DNA of 64,000 bases from Pseudoalteromonas amylolytica (GTDB lineage: Bacteria > Pseudomonadota > Gammaproteobacteria > Enterobacterales > Alteromonadaceae). The notes under the pieces are model-generated. The model saw only the letters and a program-made list of their open reading frames with translations. It was not told where the DNA came from and searched no databases. The stretch lies in NCBI RefSeq assembly GCF_001854605.1, contig NZ_MKJU01000030.1:187840-251839 (forward strand). The letters run 5' to 3'. The position numbers and the translations under genes are program-made. Numbering within the stretch: the stretch's first letter is position 1; every line of letters begins with the position of its first letter. Of the stretch, positions 47,357 to 54,518 are shown one piece after another.

Positions 47357-47962
47357 ATGGTAAACACAAAAAAGAGCATCAAAATTGCGTTGCTGGCGAT
47401 GTTGATTAGTTGGGCAAGCCCGCTGCTTGCCCACGGGTTACAAATGACGACAGCACAAGTTGTGCAACGTCAGGGTAACTACTTATTTATTACCATTCAT
47501 ACTAGCGTGGCGAAGCTCTATCAGCAGATGAGCTATCAAGATAAGCCGGCGTCTATGATGCACTTGGCAAATGGCTCAGAACAGCAACTTGGTCAGTTTA
47601 GGGAAGCGTTGTTTGAGTTATTCAGAAACAATATGAATATGTCTGTTGCTCAGCAACCGTTGCAATCTGTAAAAATAAGGATTGCAACCTCAGCTGAATT
47701 GAAAAAGTTATTGCACAGTGCACTTGCCGAGCAAGTTTTAAGTTCACAACACCATGAGCAAAGTCATCATGCTGAACGCAAAAATTATCTGCGCGTTGAA
47801 GTGGATGGTTTTATTGCAGCAAGTCATGATACACCTCGTGTACTCAGTGCCAGCTTCCCGAAGGAGTTGGGGCAGGTATTGGTAAGTTACACCAAACCAC
47901 AAATACAAACACTCACCCCGTCAGCGAACGGGAGCCAGTATATCCAAGCCTTATGGAAATAA
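47357..47962 (+). CDS. Secreted protein paired with the YHYH lipoprotein
   Basis: A 201-residue secreted protein of unknown family. The ATG at 47357 has AAGGAG 6 nt upstream, decisive against the upstream frame to 47333. The signal peptide covers about residues 1-25 (ending SPLLA), so the mature protein begins with HGLQM. A His-rich stretch, SSQHHEQSHHAER, lies near residues 130-142 and might bind metal. It starts 14 nt after the YHYH gene, so co-transcription is near certain, and a terminator follows. The mature N-terminus recalls proteins encoded beside HupE/UreJ-type transporters, but no such transporter is present here. Confidence 0.78.
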   Translation: MVNTKKSIKIALLAMLISWASPLLAHGLQMTTAQVVQRQGNYLFITIHTSVAKLYQQMSYQDKPASMMHLANGSEQQLGQFREALFELFRNNMNMSVAQQPLQSVKIRIATSAELKKLLHSALAEQVLSSQHHEQSHHAERKNYLRVEVDGFIAASHDTPRVLSASFPKELGQVLVSYTKPQIQTLTPSANGSQYIQALWK

Positions 47963-47987
47963 TATGTTTGGGTTAACTTTGCATAAC

Positions 47988-48009
47988 AAGCCGTGGTAGA
48001 CCACGGCTT
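47988..48009 (+). terminator. Rho-independent terminator of the YHYH pair
   Basis: AAGCCGTGG pairs with CCACGGCTT (9 bp, TAGA loop), followed by TTCATTTTTG. It closes the two-gene YHYH unit. Confidence 0.8.
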
Positions 48010-48025
48010 TTCATTTTTGTGCGGG

Positions 48026-48433
48026 TTACTTTTGTGGCTCTGGTAACAATGCTGGAGTTGAGTCTTCAAAGGTTAAAAATGATGTCCACAAAGAATGTGT
48101 TCTTTGCTGCGTTAATGTTATTTTACAGCCCAACCCCATGGCCGTTCGGATTGTCCCTTCACGCCAAGTGTTGAAAACGGCACCACAGTGCGCTTGTCGA
48201 TACTCAAGCCAAATCATCTGGCTTTTATTAATCGATGAGGCGGTGATGGGGTCTTGTATATAACGCGCAATACTCTTTGCTAAGTACTGTTCCATAACGG
48301 TTTCAGCGGCAAGCAGCTCTTTGTGCATGCACTGGTTTATCTGCATCGTAGTCCAAGCATTTTCGCAATCCAAGGGCTCGTCGGCATACACCCCAACACA
48401 GAAAAATAGCGCGATCAAGGTGCTGTTTCTCAT
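48026..48433 (-). CDS. LprI-like (DUF1311) secreted protein
   Basis: A 135-residue periplasmic protein with an N-terminal signal peptide (about residues 1-17, ending VGVYA). Its Cys-bearing pattern DCENAWTTMQINQCMHKELLAAE matches the LprI/DUF1311 family. That family includes a mycobacterial lysozyme inhibitor and many uncharacterised periplasmic proteins. Four Cys (two in this motif, then AHCGA and LGCK) probably form disulfides. The ATG at 48433 has AGGA 9 nt upstream. It lies just downstream of a methyltransferase remnant and is convergent with the YHYH pair. Confidence 0.8.
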   Translation of the reverse strand: MRNSTLIALFFCVGVYADEPLDCENAWTTMQINQCMHKELLAAETVMEQYLAKSIARYIQDPITASSINKSQMIWLEYRQAHCGAVFNTWREGTIRTAMGLGCKITLTQQRTHSLWTSFLTFEDSTPALLPEPQK

Positions 48434-48449
48434 CAATTTTCATCCTCGG

Positions 48450-48590
48450 GTATTCACCAAGTTGTTCAAGTTCGATAGGGTTGAGAGAGCATTTACCCTT
48501 TTTAAACCCTTCGACATCGTAGAATTTTGATTCTAAGTGCACTTGAGTTTGTTTATTCCACGTTTGCTTATTAATACTTAGGTAGTCCAT
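48450..48590 (-). pseudogene. 5' remnant of a SAM-dependent methyltransferase
   Basis: From the ATG at 48590 the first 45 or so codons (MDYLSINKQTWNKQTQVHLE, then FYDVEGFKKGKCSLNPIELE) read as the N-terminus of a class I methyltransferase. In that family this segment is followed by a SAM-binding motif of the LHLQCHFGQD type, as I recall it. Here the similarity stops after LEQLG, and the frame runs into the LprI-like gene. All catalytic regions are missing. It looks like a truncated remnant; a short expressed peptide is possible. Confidence 0.65.
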
Positions 48591-48716
48591 TTGTGCTCTC
48601 GCTGCGCAATGAAATCAAATTGGTAACTTAACATGCTTAGCAAGCAGGCACTACGGGTATTTATGGGACCAAAAGCAAACAGTTACAGTTGATTATGTGA
48701 GAAAAAGAGAGGTGTG

Positions 48717-48736
48717 AGGGAGTGAAATCACTCCCT
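48717..48736. terminator. Hairpin after queC
   Basis: AGGGAGTG pairs with CACTCCCT around an AAAT loop, immediately downstream of queC on the minus strand. The T-run (GTTTTT) lies on the plus-strand side, so on the queC transcript it is a hairpin without a U-tract. Confidence 0.5.
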
Positions 48737-48740
48737 GTTT

Positions 48741-49400
48741 TTAAGCTTCGTAGCTGAGAGGGTCTTGTGCGTTGTTTAGCGCAAACGCTTCGAGTCTTTC
48801 TTGACAGGCACCACATTTACCACACGCTTTTTCCCTGCCGTTATAGCAGGTCCAAGTCTCGCTGTAATCTAAGCCCATTTTCAGGCCATCGGTTAGAATG
48901 TCGATCTTACTGTTGTTTAGGTATGGACAGACAATTTCAATTTCTTCGTAGTTAGCGATACGACATACATCGTCCATTTTTTTTACAAACTCGGGGCGGC
49001 AGTCGGGATAAATAGCATGATCGCCAGAGTGTGCGCCGTAAAATACCTTGTTGGCTTTAAGAGACACTGCATAACCTACCGCCAAAGAGAGCAAAATCAT
49101 ATTACGATTTGGCACCACGGTGCTTTTCATGCTTTCTTCTTCGTAGTGACCCTCTGGTACGTCAATATCATCGGTCAATGACGAGCCACCAATAAGTTGG
49201 TTGATTGTAGAGATATCGACAATTTTATGAGCGATATTGAGACTGTTACAGACTTGCTCTGCTACTTGTAGCTCTTTTACATGGCGTTGACCGTAATTGA
49301 AAGACAGCGCATAGACTTCGTAGCCAGCACGAATTGCTTTGTTAAGAACGGTGTATGAATCCATACCACCGGAGTAAATGACAACGACTTTTTCGCTCAT
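48741..49400 (-). CDS. queC: 7-cyano-7-deazaguanine synthase QueC
   Basis: A 219-residue enzyme that converts carboxy-deazaguanine to preQ0, using ATP and ammonia, in queuosine synthesis. The PP-loop VIYSGGMDS is near residue 6. Zinc-binding Cys lie near the C-terminus ([19 protein letters not shown]). The ATG at 49400 ([12 protein letters not shown]) matches the family; the open frame extends upstream to 49475. It is divergent from queE, which makes its substrate. Confidence 0.97.
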   Translation of the reverse strand: MSEKVVVIYSGGMDSYTVLNKAIRAGYEVYALSFNYGQRHVKELQVAEQVCNSLNIAHKIVDISTINQLIGGSSLTDDIDVPEGHYEEESMKSTVVPNRNMILLSLAVGYAVSLKANKVFYGAHSGDHAIYPDCRPEFVKKMDDVCRIANYEEIEIVCPYLNNSKIDILTDGLKMGLDYSETWTCYNGREKACGKCGACQERLEAFALNNAQDPLSYEA

Positions 49401-49522
49401 AGGTGTTTTGCCTCGATTTTGATAGAGGTTTACGTCAGGGCGCGATATACTACACGGCCGCCGTGGAAATAACAATTTTCATTGGCGATTTTTTGAGTTT
49501 GTGAAGCTGTTACGGAGCTGTT

Positions 49523-50188
49523 TTGTACAAAATAAACGAAATCTTTGAAACCATTCAAGGTGAAGCCAGTTACACCGGCGTCCCATCAATCTTTTTACGA
49601 CTACAGGGGTGTCCTGTTGGCTGTGCTTGGTGTGATACTAAGCAAACTTGGGAGATTGATCCGACATATAAAATTTCGTTAGATGGTACGGTCGAGAAAA
49701 AAACAGACTCTCAGTGGTGGGCCGAGGCCAATGCCGAGCAAATAATTGAGCTATTCCAGCAAAGAGGCTATTTAGCAAAGCATGTGGTGATCACTGGCGG
49801 TGAACCTTGTATGTTTGATTTAGTGCCGCTGTGTGAGCGCTTGCATCAGCAAGGCTATAGTACCCAAATTGAAACTAGCGGTACGTTTGAAATTAAAGTC
49901 CCAGAGCAAACTTGGGTGACAGTGTCGCCAAAAATCAACATGCGTGGTGGCTATGAGGTTTTAGCCAGTGCGATGCAAAGGGCCGACGAAATCAAGCATC
50001 CAGTTGCGATGCAAAAACACGTAGAAGAACTGGAAGCCTTATTTGAACAAACCGGTGTCACACCTAAGCTGGTTTATTTGCAGCCCATCAGTCAAAAGGC
50101 CAAAGCGACCAAACTGGCGATTGATACTTGCATGAAAAAGAACTGGCGACTGTCAGTGCAGGTTCATAAATATATTGGCATCAACTAA
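49523..50188 (+). CDS. queE: 7-carboxy-7-deazaguanine synthase QueE
   Basis: A 221-residue radical-SAM enzyme that rearranges carboxy-tetrahydropterin to carboxy-deazaguanine. The Fe-S cluster motif CPVGCAWC (Cys-x3-Cys-x2-Cys) is near residues 30-37, and VITGGEPCMFD is near 89. The start is TTG with GGAG 6 nt upstream. The N-terminus NEIFETIQGEASYTGVPSIF is typical. It is divergent from queC; queD is not in the window. Confidence 0.96.
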   Translation: MYKINEIFETIQGEASYTGVPSIFLRLQGCPVGCAWCDTKQTWEIDPTYKISLDGTVEKKTDSQWWAEANAEQIIELFQQRGYLAKHVVITGGEPCMFDLVPLCERLHQQGYSTQIETSGTFEIKVPEQTWVTVSPKINMRGGYEVLASAMQRADEIKHPVAMQKHVEELEALFEQTGVTPKLVYLQPISQKAKATKLAIDTCMKKNWRLSVQVHKYIGIN

Positions 50189-50208
50189 AACCACAGGTAG
50201 TAAATAGC

Positions 50209-50236
50209 AAAAAGGCGCTTATTTAAGCACCTTTTT
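50209..50236 (+). terminator. Rho-independent terminator of queE
   Basis: AAAAAGGCGCTTA pairs, with one mismatch, with TAAGCACCTTTTT around a short TT loop. A and T runs on both sides allow action toward both queE and the convergent bcp. Confidence 0.7.
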
Positions 50237-50251
50237 AGTGATGTACTCAGG

Positions 50252-50722
50252 TTAGTTACTTTGTAGATAGTCAATCACAACCTGATGATGGTCTTTGGTT
50301 TTAAACTTATTAAACACGTGTTTAATTTTACCATCTTGGCCGATTAAAAAACTGATGCGATGGATTCCATCATACTCTTTGCCCATAAACTTTTTTAAAC
50401 CCCACACACCAAATGCATCGGCAATGGCGTGGTCTTCATCTGACAACAAGTCAAAATTAAGGTCTTTTTTGTTTTCAAAATTCTTCAGCTTTTTCACAGG
50501 ATCGGGGCTGATGCCAACGGCTACCGTGTTGAGTTGTGCCAGCTCAGATTTGTGGTCGCGTAATTGTTCAGCTTGTACAGTACAACCTGGCGTTAGTGCT
50601 TTTGGGTAAAAGTACACAAGTACTTGGTTTTGCTCCAACAGAGTCGCCAGAGAAACGGTTTCGTCGTTTTGGTTTTGTAATGAAAATAGTGGCGCTTGCT
50701 CGCCTACGGTAAGTGTTTTCAT
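50252..50722 (-). CDS. bcp: Thioredoxin-dependent peroxiredoxin Bcp
   Basis: A 156-residue peroxiredoxin of the Bcp/PrxQ class that reduces peroxides. The peroxidatic Cys is in LTPGCTVQAE near residue 47. In E. coli Bcp a second Cys follows five residues later; here that position is Glu (TVQAEQLRD) and no other Cys is present. It is therefore a 1-Cys type needing an external thiol. It is next to gcvR on the same strand, 8 nt away, as in E. coli. Confidence 0.96.
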   Translation of the reverse strand: MKTLTVGEQAPLFSLQNQNDETVSLATLLEQNQVLVYFYPKALTPGCTVQAEQLRDHKSELAQLNTVAVGISPDPVKKLKNFENKKDLNFDLLSDEDHAIADAFGVWGLKKFMGKEYDGIHRISFLIGQDGKIKHVFNKFKTKDHHQVVIDYLQSN

Positions 50723-50730
50723 GTCAATCC

Positions 50731-51264
50731 TTAGCGAATTCGTCTTAAAATGTAATCTACGTTTAATGTGTGAGAAAGATCTTCAAATTGAATTTTAAAT
50801 TTATCTAAATCGACACTGCTGGGAATATTAAACTCCAGCTCACAACGCATATGTAATTGTTCATCTTGCTCGAATGTGTCTGATTTAAGTGAGCAAATGC
50901 TCACCTTTTGCTCCGCAAAAAAGCGCGTCACTTTGCTCAACGTGCCAGGAGTATCCAGACCTTGGTATTCGAGCGTATAACCCGCACTGAAATCACCTTG
51001 TTGGTGAGAGTTTGTGCGTTTCATCATGGTCAACAGGCCAAGTTCCATTCCTTTAACTGGTAGGCTGTGCTCAACCCTGCTGATAGCGGACATATCTCCG
51101 CTAAGTAACATAATAAATGTAAACTCGTTACCAAGAATAGCAATACGGCTGTCAATGATATTACAGTGACAGTCACTTACAAGTTGCGTTAGCTCACTCA
51201 CTATCCCTGAGCGGTCTTCACCTATAGCGGTTAACACCAGTTGTTGATTGGCAAATGCAGTCAT
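50731..51264 (-). CDS. gcvR: Glycine cleavage system repressor GcvR
   Basis: A 177-residue protein with two tandem ACT domains (about residues 8-85 and 95-170). The first opens VLTAIGEDRSGIVSELTQLV. GcvR binds GcvA and represses the glycine cleavage operon when glycine is low. It is the upstream gene of a gcvR-bcp pair. In E. coli dapA-bamC lies divergent on the other side; here only bamC is found. Confidence 0.95.
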   Translation of the reverse strand: MTAFANQQLVLTAIGEDRSGIVSELTQLVSDCHCNIIDSRIAILGNEFTFIMLLSGDMSAISRVEHSLPVKGMELGLLTMMKRTNSHQQGDFSAGYTLEYQGLDTPGTLSKVTRFFAEQKVSICSLKSDTFEQDEQLHMRCELEFNIPSSVDLDKFKIQFEDLSHTLNVDYILRRIR

Positions 51265-51609
51265 TAATGAAACCTAACCTCTGTAAATGTACTCTATCGA
51301 TACAAAGTGCCATGAAGAATACAGTGGATAATTGATATTTAACCAAAAATAGTACCACAGAACTTGGCGCTTAACATGCCTGTTTTGGGATTTCTTACGG
51401 TACTGAGCGGATAATTTTAAGGCTTTCTTGTGTTTATTCCCATTGGAAAGTACCATAGTTGCAAATTTTTCGGTTGATAACAACTAACCTATTCATTCCT
51501 AATGAAGTTGTCATCTTAGGAATTTTTCGAATTGACAGTGAACCAAACCAGCATTCCCTACTCATAGTAATGAAATAAAAATTAACGGGTCTGCTAAGGA
51601 GAATAATCA
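51265..51609. other. 345-bp non-coding gap where dapA usually lies
   Basis: No family-like ORF is seen on either strand. Short open frames on the minus strand (51274-51483 and 51434-51628) have no recognisable domains. A perfect TTGACA is at 51532-51537 without a good -10. AAGGAG at 51597-51602 is the bamC ribosome site. No trace of dapA was recognised by eye. Confidence 0.5.
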
Positions 51610-52671
51610 GTGCAGTATTGGATCCCAAAAACGTTGGCTTTCAGCGTATTAATTGGTTTATCTGGATGTAGTGTTTTTACTAACGATGCGCATCACAAGC
51701 GCAATTATCGTGTAAACGAGCCCGTTAAGGTACCCGCACACCTACAGCAGCCATCACAAGATCCTACTTATAAAATGCCAGTAGCAAGTTTCGATAGTGA
51801 CCCAGTGGCTAAAAGCTACCGTCCACCGCAACAGGTGTTGACCGTAGCTAAAGGTAGTTGGGTAGAAGAAAATGAGGGCGAAGCTAGAGTTTATTTTGAT
51901 AAAAATGATGGCATTGATGACTTGCCAGCGTTCATTTGGAAGGCTGTTGATAGTGTGATGGCTGGACATACAGTGGCGCTAGAGCAAGACAATCGTGAAC
52001 AAGGCTTTGTAACAACAGGGTGGTATTCACTTATTAAACCCGTTGAAGGTTGGTTTTGGGAAGATGATGTTATTGTTTCTGAACAGAAAGTTCGCTTCAC
52101 GGTTGAGCAAAAGGAGCACCAAAGAACCGCTTCGTTACGAGCTGAACTATTAGATTATCGCAGCGACAATGCGCCACTTAATGACTTATTGAAGCAACAA
52201 TTAGAAGCGCGTGCCGTGAACGAAGTAGTGGCGGAGTTTGACTATTTGTATCGTCTGCTAGAAGTACAAATGAGAAAGCAACAAGGTGTACTTTCGTTGG
52301 TATCAGGGTTTGATGACGACGGCAACGGTGCAATGATCACCGAACAGAAACGTGATATTGTTATCGATAGATTTGCTGGATTTTTAGAACGAGTGAACTT
52401 CACTATTATCAAGATCGATAGAGATAATGGTTTGATTTCAACTCGTTATGAAAAACCACAGGATAGTGTCTGGGATTCTATCTGGGGTGATGAGGCAGTA
52501 CAACTTCCAATTGAAAGCGGCGACTATAAGATTTCAGTTGCCACCGTAAAAGACGGGAGCACGTCCATTACTTGGAGAGATGCGCAAGGAGATGTGTTAG
52601 ATACAGATGTTATGGCGCAGTTACAACAAGTACTCGTAGAAGTATTGCGCGATAAAGGCCTGACTATTTAA
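51610..52671 (+). CDS. bamC: Outer membrane protein assembly factor BamC
   Basis: A 353-residue lipoprotein of the BAM complex that inserts beta-barrel proteins into the outer membrane. The lipobox LIGLSGC places the lipid Cys at residue 20. A long flexible N-terminal segment (about 21-85), typical of the BamC loop that contacts BamD, is followed by two helix-grip domains. The GTG start has AAGGAG 8 nt upstream. It is usually in an operon with dapA; here no dapA precedes it. Confidence 0.94.
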   Translation: MQYWIPKTLAFSVLIGLSGCSVFTNDAHHKRNYRVNEPVKVPAHLQQPSQDPTYKMPVASFDSDPVAKSYRPPQQVLTVAKGSWVEENEGEARVYFDKNDGIDDLPAFIWKAVDSVMAGHTVALEQDNREQGFVTTGWYSLIKPVEGWFWEDDVIVSEQKVRFTVEQKEHQRTASLRAELLDYRSDNAPLNDLLKQQLEARAVNEVVAEFDYLYRLLEVQMRKQQGVLSLVSGFDDDGNGAMITEQKRDIVIDRFAGFLERVNFTIIKIDRDNGLISTRYEKPQDSVWDSIWGDEAVQLPIESGDYKISVATVKDGSTSITWRDAQGDVLDTDVMAQLQQVLVEVLRDKGLTI

Positions 52672-52694
52672 TCAGTTGGTCGTTTTTTAATTGA

Positions 52695-52727
52695 GAAAAG
52701 AGCTTTAGGCTCTTTTCTTTGTTTTTG
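52695..52727 (+). terminator. Rho-independent terminator of bamC
   Basis: GAAAAGAGC pairs with GCTCTTTTC (9 bp, TTTAG loop) and is followed by TTTGTTTTT. Confidence 0.88.
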
Positions 52728-52740
52728 TAGGCTAAATATA

Positions 52741-54114
52741 ATGACAACACAAACAAGTCGTACAGTGACGCCTGATTGGCGCACGCTTTTCGCATTTATT
52801 GTTCCTTCTTTGATTGGGGTATTTTTATTTATGACCCCTGTTGCGATAGGGGAAGCAATGACCATTCCTATCGCCGTCATGGCAAAATCTCTACAAGGGT
52901 TTGTTGGCCCTTACGTCGATACCTTGATTCTCTTTGTCATTTGTACAACAGGTATCATGAGCTTATTGGTAAAGTTTGTAAAACCAGCCCCATTGATGAA
53001 AATCTCTCTAGTTAAACATTTGTTTGAAGTCAGCTGGGTATGGCTAGTAACGCGTTTAGTCGGCATGGTGTTCATTTTAATGACTTATTTCCAAGTCGGT
53101 CCCAGTATTATTAACTCTTCACATACGGGCGCTTTGGTTTTAAATGATTTGCTGCCTGTGCTGTTTTCGGTATTCATTTTAGCAGGATTGTTGTTGCCTC
53201 TGCTGCTCAACTTCGGCTTATTAGAGCTAGTTGGTACCTTGTTAACTAAAGTAATGCGCCCATTATTTGGTGTGCCGGGTCGCAGTGCTGTGAACTGTGT
53301 GGCATCTTGGTTAGGCGATGGTAGTGTGGGGATTTTGATGACCGCTCGTCAATATGAAGACAAGTACTACACACAAAAAGAAGCGGCAATCATAGGTACG
53401 ACTTTTTCAGCGGTGTCTATTACATTTTGCTTAGTGGTGATAGGTCAGGTCAAGTTAGAGCATCTGTTCGCACCATTTTATTTGACCGTATGTTTAGCGG
53501 GTTTTGTAGCTGCAATCATAGTGCCTCGCCTTCCTCCACTTAGATTTAAAAGCAATACATACATTGATGATACGATGCCTGATAGAGATGCAGAAGCGGT
53601 GCCTGAAGGAAAAACATTATTTAAACATGCACTTGATGTGGCACTCACAAAAGCGCAAAAAGCACCGGGTGTAAAAGGCACAGTACAAGAAGGTGTAAGT
53701 AACGCACTTGATATGTTATTCGCTGTTTTACCTGTGGTAATGGCGGTGGGAACATTAGCGTTGATTGTTGCTGAGCATACATCTATCTTCCAAGTGTTGG
53801 GTACGCCATTTGTACCTTATTTGGAGCTGCTAAATGTGCCTGAAGCTGCACAGGCTGCGCAAACCATCGTGGTTGGCTTTGCTGATATGTTTATTCCATC
53901 AATTCTGGCGGCGAGCAATATTGAAAGCGATGTTACTCGCTTTATCATCGCTGCGATGAGTGTCACTCAATTGATCTATATGTCTGAAGTGGGGGCCTTG
54001 TTATTAGGCAGCAAGATCCCAGTTAACCTATTGGAGCTTTTTGCGATTTTTATCTTGCGTACCTTAGTAACCTTGCCTGTGATTGCTTTGATGGCACATT
54101 GGTTAGTTGGTTAG
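52741..54114 (+). CDS. yjiH: YjiH-family membrane protein
   Basis: A 457-residue inner-membrane protein with about ten helices, of the YjiH family with nucleoside-recognition (GATE) domains. The opening FIVPSLIGVFLFMTPVAIGEAMTIPIAV and the SWLGDGSVGILMTARQYE region near residue 186 are typical. The second repeat begins with the AVLPVVMAVGTLALI segment near 326. The related nucleoside transporters suggest transport of an unknown solute. It stands between the bamC terminator and a convergent small membrane protein gene. Confidence 0.88.
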   Translation: MTTQTSRTVTPDWRTLFAFIVPSLIGVFLFMTPVAIGEAMTIPIAVMAKSLQGFVGPYVDTLILFVICTTGIMSLLVKFVKPAPLMKISLVKHLFEVSWVWLVTRLVGMVFILMTYFQVGPSIINSSHTGALVLNDLLPVLFSVFILAGLLLPLLLNFGLLELVGTLLTKVMRPLFGVPGRSAVNCVASWLGDGSVGILMTARQYEDKYYTQKEAAIIGTTFSAVSITFCLVVIGQVKLEHLFAPFYLTVCLAGFVAAIIVPRLPPLRFKSNTYIDDTMPDRDAEAVPEGKTLFKHALDVALTKAQKAPGVKGTVQEGVSNALDMLFAVLPVVMAVGTLALIVAEHTSIFQVLGTPFVPYLELLNVPEAAQAAQTIVVGFADMFIPSILAASNIESDVTRFIIAAMSVTQLIYMSEVGALLLGSKIPVNLLELFAIFILRTLVTLPVIALMAHWLVG

Positions 54115-54126
54115 GCAATTTTGTGT

Positions 54127-54151
54127 GGTTGAACACTTTGGGTGTTCAGCC
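54127..54151. terminator. Hairpin between convergent yjiH and the 54-residue gene
   Basis: GGTTGAACAC pairs with GTGTTCAGCC (10 bp with one G-T pair, TTTGG loop), 13 nt after the yjiH stop. There is no strong T-run on either strand. Confidence 0.5.
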
Positions 54152-54157
54152 ACCACG

Positions 54158-54322
54158 TTACTTGTTATCTGTATTATTTTTGTCAGGCTTTGTCTGCTTA
54201 TCTAGTTTTCCTTTCAAATCAAATTTAGCAGAGTACTTGAGCAATGCGATGTTGCTCCATATGACAGCAATAACCGTCGCGATGATCAACACGATGTGCC
54301 AAGTTTCTAATTGTTCTAACAT
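54158..54322 (-). CDS. Small DUF2897-like membrane protein, 54 residues
   Basis: A short gene on the minus strand starting ATG at 54322, with AAAGG 7 nt upstream, and ending TAA at 54158-54160. It encodes 54 residues. A single transmembrane helix (about residues 9-28, HIVLIIATVIAVIWSNIALL) is followed by KYSAKFDLKGKL and a charged tail. Size, the NIALLKYSAK motif and the tail resemble the DUF2897 small membrane proteins of Vibrio and Shewanella. Function is unknown. The longer plus-strand frame over the same bases (54099-54362) does not look protein-like. Confidence 0.75.
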   Translation of the reverse strand: MLEQLETWHIVLIIATVIAVIWSNIALLKYSAKFDLKGKLDKQTKPDKNNTDNK

Positions 54323-54518
54323 GGTTTTACCTTTGCGGCTGCCTGTGACTCAGATATTGTAACGGCTTAAGGTTAAGATATGAAACTACATATTAAACAC
54401 CAAGATTTGTTAAGCATTTTTATTGCGATGTTGGTATCATTCACCCAACAGTCAGACTAAAGCACTTAGGCTGATACAGATCGTAAATTTGGTTTTGAAT
54501 AAGGTGAATAACTCGCTC

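Noticed and set aside
48303..48449. Downstream part of the methyltransferase-like frame as coding
   Set aside because: After residue 47 the frame overlaps the LprI-like gene in another frame and loses all family similarity.
51274..51628. Minus-strand frames in the gcvR-bamC gap as a possible transposase remnant
   Set aside because: Basic residues in one frame suggested a transposase tail, but no IS ends, target duplications or recognised domain could be seen.
54099..54362. 87-codon plus-strand frame after yjiH
   Set aside because: It overlaps the yjiH end and is antisense to the better-supported small membrane protein gene.
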